A DNA stretch of 29,049 bases, taken from Apostichopus parvimensis. Lineage: Eukaryota; Echinodermata; Holothuroidea; Aspidochirotida; Stichopodidae. Of the stretch, positions 9,486 through 21,283 are shown one piece after another; position 1 is the first letter of the stretch, and every line of letters begins with the position of its first letter. The notes under the pieces were generated by a model, which saw only the letters and a program-made list of their open reading frames with translations, was not told where the DNA came from and searched no databases. The stretch covers positions 42,205-71,253 of the forward strand of contig KN886028.1 in NCBI GenBank assembly GCA_000934455.1. The letters are read 5' to 3'. The position numbers were made by a program, and so were the translations under genes.

Positions 9486-11690
9486 TGACATATGGGTTGG
9501 GGAGCACTATGGTAAACTTTGTACTCTTCTAGCTTAAAATCTAAATAGTCTTGGTGACAAAAGTTGAAAGTGTTGTGATAGCCCAAGCCATCAGCTATCA
9601 TATGTTGGGAAGATCCTTCTATTTTACCTCCATGGTAGTATATGTCAGTTGAAAACTTCTATATATGCTCTATCGGCCATGAACAGTGACGAGTTTAGTC
9701 TGAAAGTCAATAAGGGGGAGGGGACTATCGTGGTGTGATACCTACATTCAATTCATTATAAGGTAATTCACGCGGAGCAAACATTAATCAATATGTTTAC
9801 ATTATGAAAGCAGAGGTGGTATGGTGATATACATAGGGAACTTCCCAATTTCCCACATCTTTAGTGTATGACAGGGAATACAATGCCTATGAAATGATGA
9901 AATTCAGGCTTAGGAATGAATCACATATTATAACTAATATCTGCTGATAAGGCCATGCAGTTATCAGGTAGTACAAAGTTTGTAAATGCCTGGTATAACC
10001 TGAATGTGATGATGAAAGTCTTACTATCTATTCGAATTTTTATGTACTAAAATTCCAAAGTCACCGTTACAATTGGGTTAAGTTTCCTTCCAAGGAGTGG
10101 ATATGGTTTTGTATGTTTATAATAATAGTAATATCAATGATAGTAAAAATGGTAACTGTACAGCTTAATACAAGCCACTATTTATACACAAGGTAAAAAA
10201 AACCACTGTACCAAAAAATAGAAAAGAACAAAAGTAGCAAGGAGGTTTGTGGAGTACATGATATGAAAGGGAAGACTGAGTAAGATTGATGCAGCATATG
10301 AAAAAGTGTTTACCACTGTACCAGGTAGAACTTTGTAGTTGAAGCCACAATAAAAGAGCTAAATTGAGAACCATTATATAGACTGTGGGATAGAGTGTAC
10401 TTAAATAGTAATGAGATCCTGAATTCATAAAGATGTGACTTGGTGAACAGGGATGTACTCACGCCGGGTAGTGGCATATGGTTGCGCCCAGCTGATCTGA
10501 ATGCCGACCCCTCAAGACAGTATTTTACGCCTGGCACATTTACCATTACCAAAATATGGGTAAATACTTGCAACAGAAGTAAGCTCAACAAAAGGAAAGA
10601 TTTGCTATATAATCATTCTTCTTTCCAAAAAAGTTCCTTTTACAATGACACATTTGAGTCACAATCGCCCCATGTTCCTATTTGAAAAATGTGTGTTGCC
10701 TACTGTTGGCCATGTACAGTATGGGCTAGGCGATCCCAATGTTAAGATTAAAAGCTTTTGAAGGATTTTTAGGTTATATGTTATATGGCTGATATATAGT
10801 CACCGAAAGCAATCAACTTAAATCCCACCGCGTGAGAGTGTCAGTTTCGGTTTATACCTCTATATTGACTACAAACCAGTGGTATTAAAATACGCAAGGT
10901 TAACCATTAGAATGGTGTGGACATGAAACATGTTTCTTTCACTATAAAGTATTAGGACATTACCCATGGACAGCTGTCAAGTGACTGCATTTAGTGCTAA
11001 GCCAAAAGAAACATCACTAGATCAATTGTACCAAAAGTTAGTGAACGCTGTCCTACGCATTGTATGCAACATGAGAGCTTGTGACCACAAACGTTGTCAC
11101 AAAATTAGGATATGTACAGTACCAGACAGTTATATTGTAAACTACCAGAGTATGCCAACAAATTATTGATACATTATTTAAAAACGATGTGGTCATTATA
11201 AGCATATTCAGTAGTTTTGTGTCAGTGTGAAGACTTTAGTTAGGAGTTATCATTATATCATTTTATGATAATAAAAATATTCTTTGTTGAGACAGCTATT
11301 ACAATGTTTTCAAGGAATAGAGAGTTTGATTTCCCATGGATTAGGCCTTTAATAGTTCACTGTTACATGAGTATATGCATAGTAGCAAGGCAACCTACAA
11401 TGGTAGATAGTTCCTCATACAATTTTGCCCATAATTGTAGACAACTTCATTATACAACTTTGCCTAAGGCTCAGCACAACTGCATTCATACAGTGTAAAT
11501 GTACTGTACATAGACATGATGGTTTTGTTCATGGGGGAAAGCAATCAAATAGCTATTGACATTTGCACAGTAAATATAGTAGGCAAACTAGCATATATCT
11601 CAGTTGCTCTGTGAATAACATAAGTTACTGTATTACTGACTTTTGTGTATCTGTGCAGCAATAGAAGTAAGTCAGCGACTATGTACAGTC
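9486..11690. other. intron between LINE relic and minisatellite
   Basis: I see no gene here. A GC-richer patch near 10440-10545 allows overlapping open frames on both strands, but neither translation has a recognisable domain or exon borders. It may be an unrecognised old repeat. Confidence 0.45.
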
Positions 11691-11692
11691 AG

Positions 11693-12445
11693 GTGTGGCT
11701 GGGTGTTGGCGCTCTGTAGATACATATCAAGGGTGGTTAAGTAGTAGCAGAGACCTTGCACGGAAAGATAAGACTGAATCAGACTGTGCTGTATGTAGTA
11801 TTTATTGTACAGTGGCATGTACTGTTGTAGCTTCTTTAATCATATAGATAGGTAGATTGTAGATTGTAGGTAGATTGAGTAAATCAGATAACACGAAACT
11901 AGTTCATACTACTAATGTGTGCATGGACAGGTAACAGGAGAGTACAGTAGTTCATACTGTTAATGTGTGTATGTACATATTACAGGAAACTTGTTCATAA
12001 TGTTAACTGTGTGCATGTACAGGTAACAAGAGTCTGTAGTTTATACTGTTCATGTGTGCATGTACAGGTAACAAGAGGTTGTAGTTCACTGTTAATATGT
12101 GTATGTACTTATTACAGGAACTTGTTCATACTGTTAATGTGTGAACAGTATGTACTGGTAACAGCTAGGAGACTAGTCTAAACTGTTAATGCGTACATGT
12201 ACAGGTAACAGTAGACTTAGTTCATACTGTCATTTTGTACATATATGTGTAGGGTGGTAAGGTAGTAACATATACCTTGTATGAAAATATGATACTACAC
12301 CAGGCTGTGCGTGTGTAGTATATATTGCATAGTGACATATACTGTGTTAATATGTGCATTGTACAGGTAACAGGAGACTAGTTCGTACTGTTCATGTGTG
12401 CCTGTCCAGTTAGTAGGAGACTAGTTCATACTGATAATGTGTGCC
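11693..12445 (+). repeat. minisatellite with 41-52 bp units and a higher-order repeat
   Basis: From about 11903 the unit GTTCATACTGTTAATGTGTG followed by CATGTACAGGTAACAGGAGA recurs roughly ten times with units of 41-52 bp. The array is interrupted and resumes at 12345. A second repeated block of about 95 bp (AGGGTGGTTAAGTAGTAGC near 11730, AGGGTGGTAAGGTAGTAAC near 12253) brackets it, so a longer unit of about 0.5 kb was itself duplicated. Many units contain CAGGTAAC, matching a 5' splice consensus, and two contain TATTACAGG, like a 3' splice site. Confidence 0.75.
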
Positions 12446-12529
12446 TATCAAATACACATAGCACTTTCTGCATAACGCATAATGTACAGATATCTACTGA
12501 AGTATACATATTTATATATCATGCATTGG

Positions 12530-12821
12530 NNNNNNNNNNNNNNNNNNNNNNNNNNNNNNNNNNNNNNNNNNNNNNNNNNNNNNNNNNNNNNNNNNNNNNN
12601 NNNNNNNNNNNNNNNNNNNNNNNNNNNNNNNNNNNNNNNNNNNNNNNNNNNNNNNNNNNNNNNNNNNNNNNNNNNNNNNNNNNNNNNNNNNNNNNNNNNN
12701 NNNNNNNNNNNNNNNNNNNNNNNNNNNNNNNNNNNNNNNNNNNNNNNNNNNNNNNNNNNNNNNNNNNNNNNNNNNNNNNNNNNNNNNNNNNNNNNNNNNN
12801 NNNNNNNNNNNNNNNNNNNNN
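12530..12821. other. assembly gap (292 N)
   Basis: A run of N about 85 bases after the minisatellite. The array probably defeated assembly, so true length and content are unknown. Open frames that cross it are artefacts. Confidence 1.
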
Positions 12822-14232
12822 CTCGGTGATAACACATTTTAAATACAGTGTGTATGATGCATATTTCACATACATACCTGTTTCAGTTTTTACAGGGTAA
12901 TGCGTATGAGCGTGACAAGAGGAGGGAGATATTCAACTGAAGTTATGGTTTTATGTATTCTCCCAAACATACCAAACGCATATTGGCAATTTAATGCACA
13001 TTTACATGTTTTGTTTTTAACCAATCAGAAATATAATCATCACAGCTACAATAAAAAGTAGTGTGTTGCTTGAAATCAAACAATATATGAACCAACATAT
13101 GTTTGCTGTTTACTATGTATGTAAGTGCGAAGGTACAGCTATGTTAGCTGTGTAACACCATTGTGTTCTTATTTACAATAATATAAACATATAATAATTT
13201 GTATTGCAGTTACCAATACTTTAATTATTTGATACATGCAAATTTAGAACATATCATAACCTACCCTTTTTTTTAAAGAACGTCTGCATTGTACCTTTTC
13301 ATTCATCTGAGAAGACAAAGCTGAGGGTAACAGTTCTAGATTTTCTGACATCGACAAAATAAGGCGATCAAATGGTAGAAAGAGTTTATTCTGAAGTGTC
13401 TCGAGGTGATTATGGAAAAGGAGACACATATATGTGGTTGTTTCATATTATGCATGTCTTCCTTCTTTCCTGCATGAGCCTTCACCTTGTACGTTTCATG
13501 AATCAATCATTTATTGGCTATGGACACCTTTGGGTAACTCACATACACTTAATTCAAAGCCTTCGTAAATACAAAGTTCTGTATTACTTTCTGCATTTGT
13601 ACTAGAACTGTTTGAATTGCACTGGTAATTGCATTGGCTACCACAACATGTACTGTAAAGCATTACAATATATGACATTCAGTTGCAGTGCATGTGCTAA
13701 GTACTGTACGTAATGCACCTCTGGGTCACTCTTAGCTAAGTTACATGGGCACCAGGTCCTCAAGCAAACATCCACCTGGTGGTAGGTATATGGAAAAGTT
13801 GCAAACAAACAGCTAATAACTTATTGTTCAATTATAAAGTAGTAAGTAATGTTTTCTTTCACAAAACTTTCTCCTGTGTGACATTTTGGCTGTATTTCTA
13901 TTACTATAAAGCTAATGTATTGCTAAATTGCAAGTTCTCTATATGTTTCCCTATGTGTGCTTTGATGTGCCTAATGGGTAATATATGTTTTATTCCCTGC
14001 AATACTGTTACATTCTTACAGTACATCAATCGACTTCTGCACAAAATAAATTCCTTAGCTGGGAGAAACTATAAGTTGTATAGCAATTAAATAGATCAAG
14101 AAATACTGGGCACAGTTGAAAGCATGTCCATAATAATGTATCATCTACCAGAGCGTTTGGAAATGGGCTGAATAACACTCACTCAATGTTGATACACTTT
14201 ATCATAATACACAATCTCCTCTCATTTTGCAG
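12822..14232. other. last part of the large intron
   Basis: AT-rich non-coding sequence ending at the microexon acceptor (ctcattttgcag). Open frames at 13372-13605 and 13779-14090 encode hydrophobic, Cys/Phe/Tyr-rich strings typical of AT-rich non-coding DNA, and lack exon borders in phase with the gene. Confidence 0.5.
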
Positions 14233-14257
14233 GTAAATGTTGCAGCAAGTCTGAAAG
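14233..14257 (+). CDS. 25-nt juxtamembrane microexon of the receptor
   Basis: Acceptor ttttgcag precedes it and donor gtcagt follows it. The two leading bases complete Gly with the membrane exon; then come KCCSKSE and two bases of a Ser codon. The double Cys just inside the membrane is a plausible palmitoylation site. Entry and exit phases (1 in, 2 out) fit both neighbours exactly, which is the main support for such a small exon. Its first bases (cag|gtaaat) also resemble a donor, so recognition may depend on enhancers or could be weak. Confidence 0.6.
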
Positions 14258-14856
14258 GTCAGTATCTGTATGTTGGAAGATGTTATCCAGTAATAACTCT
14301 CAAAATAATTACAAGACCAAGATAGTAACCTTGAAAGTTTGACAACAGTATATTGTTATTCCAATTTTGTTGTCATTCAAGGGAGTGGAAACCTAATTAA
14401 AGTATTACGATTGCAGACATAGTTAAAGCTATACATTTACTGAATTTGCTAATGATCAAGTTCGTGATAGAATGATAAAAAGTCAGGCTTTTGTTAAAAC
14501 AAACATCAACTAACAGCAGCTGATTAAAAGGTTTTGATAACCTGCCTTAGGCAGACAAGTAATATATTCATTCAAGTTTGTGGGCGTGTGGGGGCTCGCG
14601 TCTGTGCGTATATGCTACACCCTTGCTTGTATGCAGGACATCCCAAGATAGGTTACCTCTGAAGTTCTGATCTGTAGTTAGTGGCTTCCCCATATTAAGC
14701 ACATGAAATACACCTTCTAGTGGTGCATCAGAAAATATCAGTGACAATTTTTAAATGAGCTAATATTTAGTGCCAAACATGGTATATGTTCGGGATGCAC
14801 CAGTGTATCACCATTACTAGAACATGTTCTACCAATTTCTTTCCTTTCTTCCAAAG

Positions 14857-14958
14857 TCCATCTAAAACTGATGGTAATTCCACTGCTAAACATAATGACG
14901 TTTACGAAGATGAGCTATCACTGGAGGTCAACGAGATGAAGACAGATGCAAAGAAGAG
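14857..14958 (+). CDS. cytoplasmic-tail exon 3 with VYEDEL tyrosine motif
   Basis: This 102-nt exon lies between acceptor tttcttccaaag and donor gtagtc. One leading base completes Ser. Then come PSKTDGNSTAKHN, DVYEDELSLE and VNEMKTDAKK, ending with two bases of Ser (phase 2-2). The residues are hydrophilic and charged, as expected for a cytoplasmic tail. Tyr followed by Glu-Asp-Glu is the acidic context used by Src-type kinases and SH2 partners; it is not a strict ITIM. Because the exon is symmetric, it can be skipped without a frameshift. The donor gtagtc is weak. Confidence 0.65.
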
Positions 14959-15618
14959 GTAGTCTTTAATAGAGTTCTTAAGAAAGAGGGAGAATACTTG
15001 AAAATTCATTTTATATTTGCCAACGTATTTGCTACAATTAACTCTTTTTAATATGATGTGGACTATTCTTCGTCTCTTTCTTTATGCACAAGACCTCAGC
15101 ATTAGTTCTAGTTAAGCAATCCAATTCTGACTTTGGTTTATACTCTAGCTAATTAAAATTTTGCATTTTGTTTATCATTTTGTGAGGAAGAGGGTGCATC
15201 TATGGGCCTACTTTTAAAAAGTGCCTCATATTTTATCAAATAACAATCCTAATGTGTGTCGATTTAGCACAAGTTAAGACCATAACCCACACTACATCTG
15301 TGAGTCTCAAATAGTTCCCCATAGTATTTCATCACATATAACAAGCAGTCCTGAAAGTGTCCAGTAGTTAACGGAAAAAAGACGGATTATATAATATTGT
15401 TCCCTCTTCCTTTTTTCCTTCTCCTGCTGAAGTTTCTCCCTTTTGAGATGAAGTTAAGTTTGAGTCAAGTCATCGTTTGTTTATGTTTTGTATTTTATAT
15501 TTGTTGATGTAAAATTATATTAACAAAAGTTTGCATTGCTGCAAGGGCAAACATATCGCAAGACCACAGTTAAAAATGCAACATTTGTAAAAGTATTACT
15601 AAATTATTTCTTGTAAAG

Positions 15619-15696
15619 CTCAAACAATGACAATCGCAAGGAAAATAATGGGAAGGAAGCTCCTACTCCAGTTTACGCTGAGGTGAAGAAGAAAAG
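15619..15696 (+). CDS. cytoplasmic-tail exon 4 with PTPVYAEV motif
   Basis: This 78-nt exon lies between acceptor ttcttgtaaag and donor gtacaa, phase 2-2. It encodes Ser, SNNDNRKENNGKEA, PTPVYAEV and KKK, then two bases of Ser. YAEV is a Y-x-x-V signature like those phosphorylated in inhibitory and adhesion receptors, but Pro at position -2 does not fit the strict ITIM consensus, so an SH2-docking role is inference. A diverged copy of this exon lies at 22958. Splicing straight to 24692 gives AG+T = Ser and keeps the frame. Confidence 0.7.
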
Positions 15697-15972
15697 GTAC
15701 AATATGAGAATAACATACATCACAAAAGCTTCTTACATTCAAAAATATATCAGCTTGTCATCATAACTATTACAGAGCAATTGTGTTCAGGGATGTGTTA
15801 GGGAATGACTTTATATAGAAATGTAGTTTTCATGTGACATATTGGACTTAAATATTAAACTTTCAGCTAATATCATTGTTCGAAATGTTACTTTTAACCC
15901 AGCCGTGGTTGCAGTGAGCTCATGAGCCAATTATGTCAATCCAGATTCTTGTAAATTATAAATCAAAGTGTC

Positions 15973-15997
15973 TATATATATATATATATATATATAT
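15973..15997. repeat. (TA)n microsatellite
   Basis: About 12 TA repeats in intron 4 of unit 1. The corresponding site in unit 2 (near 23360) lacks them, so the tract expanded after the duplication or was lost from the copy. Confidence 0.8.
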
Positions 15998-16809
15998 GCA
16001 TATAAAACAGTCTGACACCAAAATGGTAGCCTTGCAATGCATAACATAAATACATATGTGTGCCCAGTTATGTTTTGTTGCTTGTGAGAACCTCACGTAA
16101 CATTGATTTCATATATGAATGATTTTCTTAAGACACTGCAAAACACTCACATTTACCATGCCATATCTTTTTTTCTTGTGAATTCCTGACATACTTTTCA
16201 TTTCTTATGGTTGAGATCATTTACATCACCACAAAACACCTACTGTATGTGTTCCCAGTCATGTCTGTGTTGCTTGTAAGGTTTGAACATAACATTCATT
16301 TCAATACTTTGTATCATATCAATGATATGTTTTTGAGGTAAATTATACATCATCCATACAAATGGCTTTGTCCACACACAAAAAAAAGGATCGTGTATGT
16401 TCGAAGATGTTATGCAGTACCCACACTTAAAATAATGACAATCGATAATGATAATCATTCAAGCGACTGTAAAACTAATTAAAAATGATTGCAAAAGTAG
16501 TTAAAGATATACATTCACTGACTTTGCTAATGATCAAGTTTGTGATAGAATGATAAAAAAGCCAGGCTTTTGTAGAAAAACATAAATGAACAGCAGCTGA
16601 TTAAGAGGTTTTGACTACCTGCCTTAGGTAGACAAGTGATATATTCATTCAAGTTCGTGGGCGTGTGTGTGCTCGCGTCTGTGTGTGTATGTTACACTCT
16701 TGCTTGTAAGCAGGATATCCCAAGAGAGGAAACTTCTGAAGTTATGAGGTGATTGTTGCAGTTGTGGGTGATTGTTTCCCTACACACTACATTAAGTGCT
16801 GAGAAGCTT

Positions 16810-18560
16810 GAGCACAAAAGCAAGAAACCAACAGGAAATGTCAAGTCCTCATAATTACACCATGAAAGTATGTACATATGACTAGTAGTGGGAATTAATA
16901 TGGCTCATAGTTATAAAGGGAGGACTATTTATGATATATCACAGGTTAAATTCCAAGCAGTCTTGTGCAGCTACACATATTCTTCTGTTTAAAAAAATGT
17001 TACCTATCTAATACAAACTGACTTGAATGGTACACACATTGTATCACACACAAAAACCTCACATATGTCTTTAATATCTTAATTGTTTGTAATGTGAGCA
17101 CAATTTGTAAGTATAATGATATGAAAGTTTTAAGCAAGTTTCAAGAAAGTTGGTAATGGTGAAGGTTTACCTCCTTGCTTCAAGTCAATGCAAATTGTAA
17201 ACATATTCAAGATTATATACTTCATAGACTGACAGGCACCTAGGAATGTTAACACATATCAAATATATATTACGAACTATATTCCTCTTTAAAACATTGC
17301 ATACATCATGAAAAAGACACACACATGATATGATACCTACTGAGACCTTCATGACAATCTCATAATTGTTTTAACTCTAGCCCTAGTAGTAGTGTGTACA
17401 TGTGGTTGCCTGCTTCCCTTCTTAAGAAGAGTAAGATCTGTACATTTGTCTTATAAAAGACTCTCAACTCTGTCATGATCAGGATCAAAACACAATCAAT
17501 GAGTTAAATAATAAGATGAATTTAATCAGCCAACATCCAACCGTTTTAGTCATCTTAAAGTACAGTTCACCTAAAATCATCAAACATAACATATACTGCC
17601 TTTGGTCAGTGCATGTTTATGACAAATGCTAACATCCAAAGAAGTAAAAGAATTTTAACTTACAAAACGAACTTAATTATGGAACACATGAAATGAGTAA
17701 AAGCAGCAAGCTTTGGATCCAAGAAGTCATTCATAACATTCTGTTTGAAGAAAACTGCAATAAACATAATAAACTATCCAGCAAAATGAAAGGTCATCGC
17801 TATAAAGAAATAAATGCCCTACTATCTCAAACGCTGCTTGAAATGTTTGTGTCCAATAATACATATATGACAGTTTGCAGAAACTTCCATGTTAGCTTGC
17901 AATGTTGTTTGAAATTAATATTGAAAATATACACTGACTTAAAGCAAACATATATTGCTTTGATAAGGGATAATTGTGCCAGAGAATGTCTCGACAGAAT
18001 AACATAGGCTAGAGATGATGCTAGGTGGGTGCCTCTGTACACTATAAAGGGCTGCGGCGTCATGTCCACTACGATAGTCCTTGTGTATTATTCTATGTCA
18101 ACAACCTCCTACATTAATCAAAGAAAAATATTCCTGAATGGTACGGTAATTTATTCCTGTGACAGGGACATTTTAAATCAAAGAAAATGCAACGCAGAAT
18201 ATGACATCTTCGTACTAAGTAGTACTAACCTTAGTATGACAGAATAAAACATAATATAACTGAAATACTGACTGCAAAGTTCACACATGCTAACAGCCTC
18301 TCTGACCAGATACCAGAATAAACTAATTATTATGCTGTGCACGTGGAATTAACGTCAAATTAAGCAATAATTTACCATTTATTCACATAAATAAGTTACC
18401 TTGCATCTTCAAACATGCTAACAATAACCTTTTGGTCCGTGATGCCGGTTTCGTTATAATTTCATGAAGCAACTTTGAACATTCATACATTACAGGAATA
18501 TTTCTTGTTTTTCCTGAACCAAATACTTAGACACTGTAGTAATCAAGCAGTGAAGGTCAC
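16810..18560. other. unit 2 extra DNA, first part
   Basis: AT-rich sequence without a recognised gene. Open frames of 104 codons (17693-18007) and 72 codons (18029-18247) follow each other on the + strand, but the translations match no domain I know and have no supported exon borders. Confidence 0.4.
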
Positions 18561-18569
18561 GCAAGACAT

Positions 18570-18690
18570 CAACACGTCTATCAGTTTTGGTATGAGAGGG
18601 CTGGGATTGGAAATTGAGCCCCGGTCTCCTGGCTGGCTCTGACTAGTGTAGCTTGTATGGTTGAGCGTGGGAAATTAACACAGCTGAATA
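18570..18690 (-). mobile_element. tRNA-derived SINE head, decayed
   Basis: On the minus strand, AAGCTACACTAGTCAGAGC (near 18653-18635) resembles a tRNA A box. Then GCCAGCCAGGAGACCGGGGC leads into GGGGCTCAATTTCC (near 18623-18610), a degraded B box (consensus GGTTCGANTCC). Spacing of about 30 bp is right for a Pol III promoter. No clear tail or target duplication was found. It is old and probably inactive. Confidence 0.4.
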
Positions 18691-18913
18691 TAGTTACGTT
18701 TTAAGGCTCGTCTCTAACAACAAATAGCAATGTTGGGAGCGTTTTATCCAAGTTGGAATTATTGAAGCGAACCACTCATGACAACAAAATTCACTAATGA
18801 TTTTTCAAAATTCCTTGATGATTATTTCAACATATTCCTAGAGTGACGTGTCTTCACACTGTTTGGTCATGAGACAATATATACGACTGGCTACTTTCTC
18901 TTTTGGGCCAATC

Positions 18914-19017
18914 AAATTTCCTCACTTTTCCCTGAATTGAGGCATGTTTCCCAAATTCCCTAACTTTTCCTGACAGAAAAGGCTTTCCCTGTTTTCCAGG
19001 ATGGCTGGGAACCCTGT
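18914..19017. repeat. pyrimidine-rich dispersed-repeat-like segment
   Basis: Repeats of the words TTCCCTGA, TTCCCTAACTTTTCCTGAC and GGGAACCCTG occur within 100 bases. This pattern resembles a dispersed repeat seen in many invertebrate genomes. No terminal repeats were found, so its class is unknown. Confidence 0.35.
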
Positions 19018-20394
19018 CAACCACTCTGACCTCACAGAGCCCTCGTTTAGTTTCTCGAGTTATTTTATTGCTGTGTTTGTTTATTCTCCTATCAAGACAA
19101 ACTATATGTACAGTTTTCAGATCCTCTTACTGGATAATTTTATTACATGTTGGTCATGAAAGGTAAACACCAATAACATAAAGTTCATGACCTGTTGACT
19201 ACAAGGTCTCTGTCAAATTAATTATACACAATTTGAAAATTGGAATCAGATCATGAAGCATTTCAAAATTAAGATCACCCAATTCATTGATCCATGCATG
19301 ATTAAAACAAATTTTACCTTTTTGAATAAACTACTTACTGGCTGAACAGTGATGAAGCTTTTTATGGATTGCTGAGCCGAGCTATGGCTCCTTTTACTGT
19401 TCACACCTCGTAGTAGTATAGGTAGCATAACAACTGCAAGGTATGTGAATTAGAGCAAATCACATCACTAGTGTTTGTAGGTAAGAAATTAAGTTGTATG
19501 GCTCATTTTTTTCTCAACAAAGGCTTAATGGCACCATCAACAGCCTTTCATCAGGTTTTTGAGTGCTAAAATTAGTTTCTCTGTTAATAATCTCTTTCTC
19601 CCTGTTCCAATAATTGTATTACGTAATAATATGCAGCATTTTTTAAAATTGAATTGCATGTACATCAATTGGATTAGAGTACCAGTATTGGGAACTAGGT
19701 CAAATTTAAATAAAAATCAAGAGGTTTGGTACATAAAATGGGTTATTTCCATGTTGTTACCTTGGTAAGAACATTCATCACTAAACCACCAATATGATGT
19801 ACACAAATAAATGTCAAAATATTATACATTTCACTTAAATATGATTAAAAGTCTCACCCACTCATTAGCATTTAAGGAATGGGTACCAAAATACGTAGAG
19901 ATCATCTGCGTACAATTTTCAACTTAGGTACCAAGTATGACACCAATTCACTATTACATTGGCCATGCACTCCTATGAATACAAATTACATATAATTCTC
20001 ACCACTCACACATGTACCCTTACCTTTCACTAATATCATGAATTAAAGTTTGAATAAAACCGGAAAACAACATTTAACTGAATTTGCTCTATAGGGACCA
20101 AACCTCTTACCAATTTCATCAAACAAAGTTTTGTCCCTATCTTATAAACACCTACAGTATGTTAATTTAGCAAGCTCTATATGATCCATCTTCCAGATAT
20201 TCTCTCAATACGCTATAATGATATCTGCAAAATTATCCCACTTTTCGTATAATTTATTCTCTTTTTCACAAACTGTGCTCGAAAATCTTGTTTAATCTGA
20301 AAATGAAAAGCAAAATAAGAGTTTAAGCATTGTAAAAATGGATTACCATTATTGCCAATAGCAAATACAGGTAGGTACATTTTACGGTTTAGTT
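19018..20394. other. unit 2 extra DNA, middle part
   Basis: I see no gene, structured repeat or convincing exon here. Short open frames are scattered on both strands without domains. Confidence 0.45.
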
Positions 20395-20870
20395 TTAACA
20401 ACTAAGGTGAATAGTGGCATGTGCAACCTTTCCAGGCCTTTTTGTTGAAAATAAGTTTTATGCATATATGTTGTCCAATAGTTTGAAAAAGGATCATTAA
20501 CACTTTTGAAAAAAAGTGGTAAGTTCCTCCTTAGCTTCTTCACCAAGTAGTTCTCTGTTTGTCTTCACCAATATGTCTGTTATCCATTTTTCCACATCAA
20601 CAAAACTGCATATCAATACTTGTGTGTCACAAATAATGGTCTGTACAAGTGATAATGGTATATTTGAGGCTTTCAATCTCACAATGAAAATTGCAGTAGG
20701 GTCATTACTTTGGTCATTTTCAAGATCTCTTTTTTCTATGTCACCACATTAATATGCATCATCGCCAATCTTAGTTTCTTCCAATTGTTCATTATGAACA
20801 TTGTTCTTATTTACTGTTAGTTCAGACGGCAAACTATGTTTTTGAGTAGATGCCTTTTGTTACCACAGTT
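20395..20870 (-). pseudogene. relic of an unnamed multicopy coding family
   Basis: From about 20746 down to 20497 the minus strand is open and reads DIEKRDLENDQSNDPTAIF, IVRLKASNIPLSLVQTII, CDTQVLICSFVDVEKWITDI and LGEEAKEELTTFFQKC. After a one-frame shift it continues DPFSNYWTTYMHKTYFQQK. Upstream, past one stop, the same frame gives SLPSELTVNKNNVHNEQLEE. The order (an xLRLKxxxxIPxSxVQxII helix, then a DPFxxLxTxYxxxxYFxxx block) resembles the C-terminal part of a long uncharacterised protein family present in many copies in aquatic invertebrates and fish. I recognise the pattern but not a name; mobile-element association is inference. Stops and a frameshift show it is dead. Confidence 0.4.
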
Positions 20871-21283
20871 TGTTCAAAATTTAAAGTTCCCTTAATTACA
20901 AATAGTATTTGACCTGTGTTGAGTATAAATGCCATGGGCATGTTTCAAGTGAAAGAAATACGTCCTTATGTTGCAAACTACACCAATTTGACAGTTGAAA
21001 CATGTATACCTCATTTAGTCTTTTTGAGAGTACATTTGGTCGCCAACTCTTCACAGTTTCATGCTTGCGCCAATCTTCGGTATGAGCTATATAGTTTTTT
21101 AATCTAACAAGAATTATGCATCGCAGTCTCATGCTCTGAAATAACAACAACACTTAGGCCACCAAATAATATGTATACAGTTTAATTAAAAACAGTGTCA
21201 AAAAACAATAAGGAAGGGAATAATTCATGAAAACAATTGTTGCACCTTGATGATTTTTTGTCGATTTTTTATGATTTTTTTCA

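Larger units (their letters stand above)
14262..16380 (+). repeat. tandem duplication unit 1 (contains exons 3 and 4)
   Basis: The sequence at 14262-14720 recurs at about 16388-16810, and 15203-16378 recurs at about 22538-23757, in the same order and orientation. The most similar stretches look about 85-88% identical by eye. Unit 1 begins just after the microexon and ends in intron 4. The 14720-15203 part, with exon 3, has no visible partner in unit 2. Confidence 0.8.

Noticed and set aside
10440-10685. Overlapping frames on both strands in a GC-richer patch
   Set aside because: Neither translation shows a domain, and there are no splice borders in phase with the gene.
11900-12445. CRISPR-like array
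   Set aside because: Units are near-identical tandem repeats without unique spacers, and the DNA is eukaryotic; this is a minisatellite.
12394-12900. Long open frames across the run of N
   Set aside because: They are open only because the bases are unknown; the flanking codons are minisatellite and non-coding sequence.
13372-14090. Open frames just before the microexon as extra exons
   Set aside because: Composition is that of AT-rich non-coding DNA and no borders in phase 1 were found.
15619-15696. Calling VYAEV a classical ITIM
   Set aside because: The residue two before Tyr is Pro (Gln in the copy), which does not match the strict S/I/V/L-x-Y-x-x-I/V/L consensus; it is described only as a possible SH2-docking motif.
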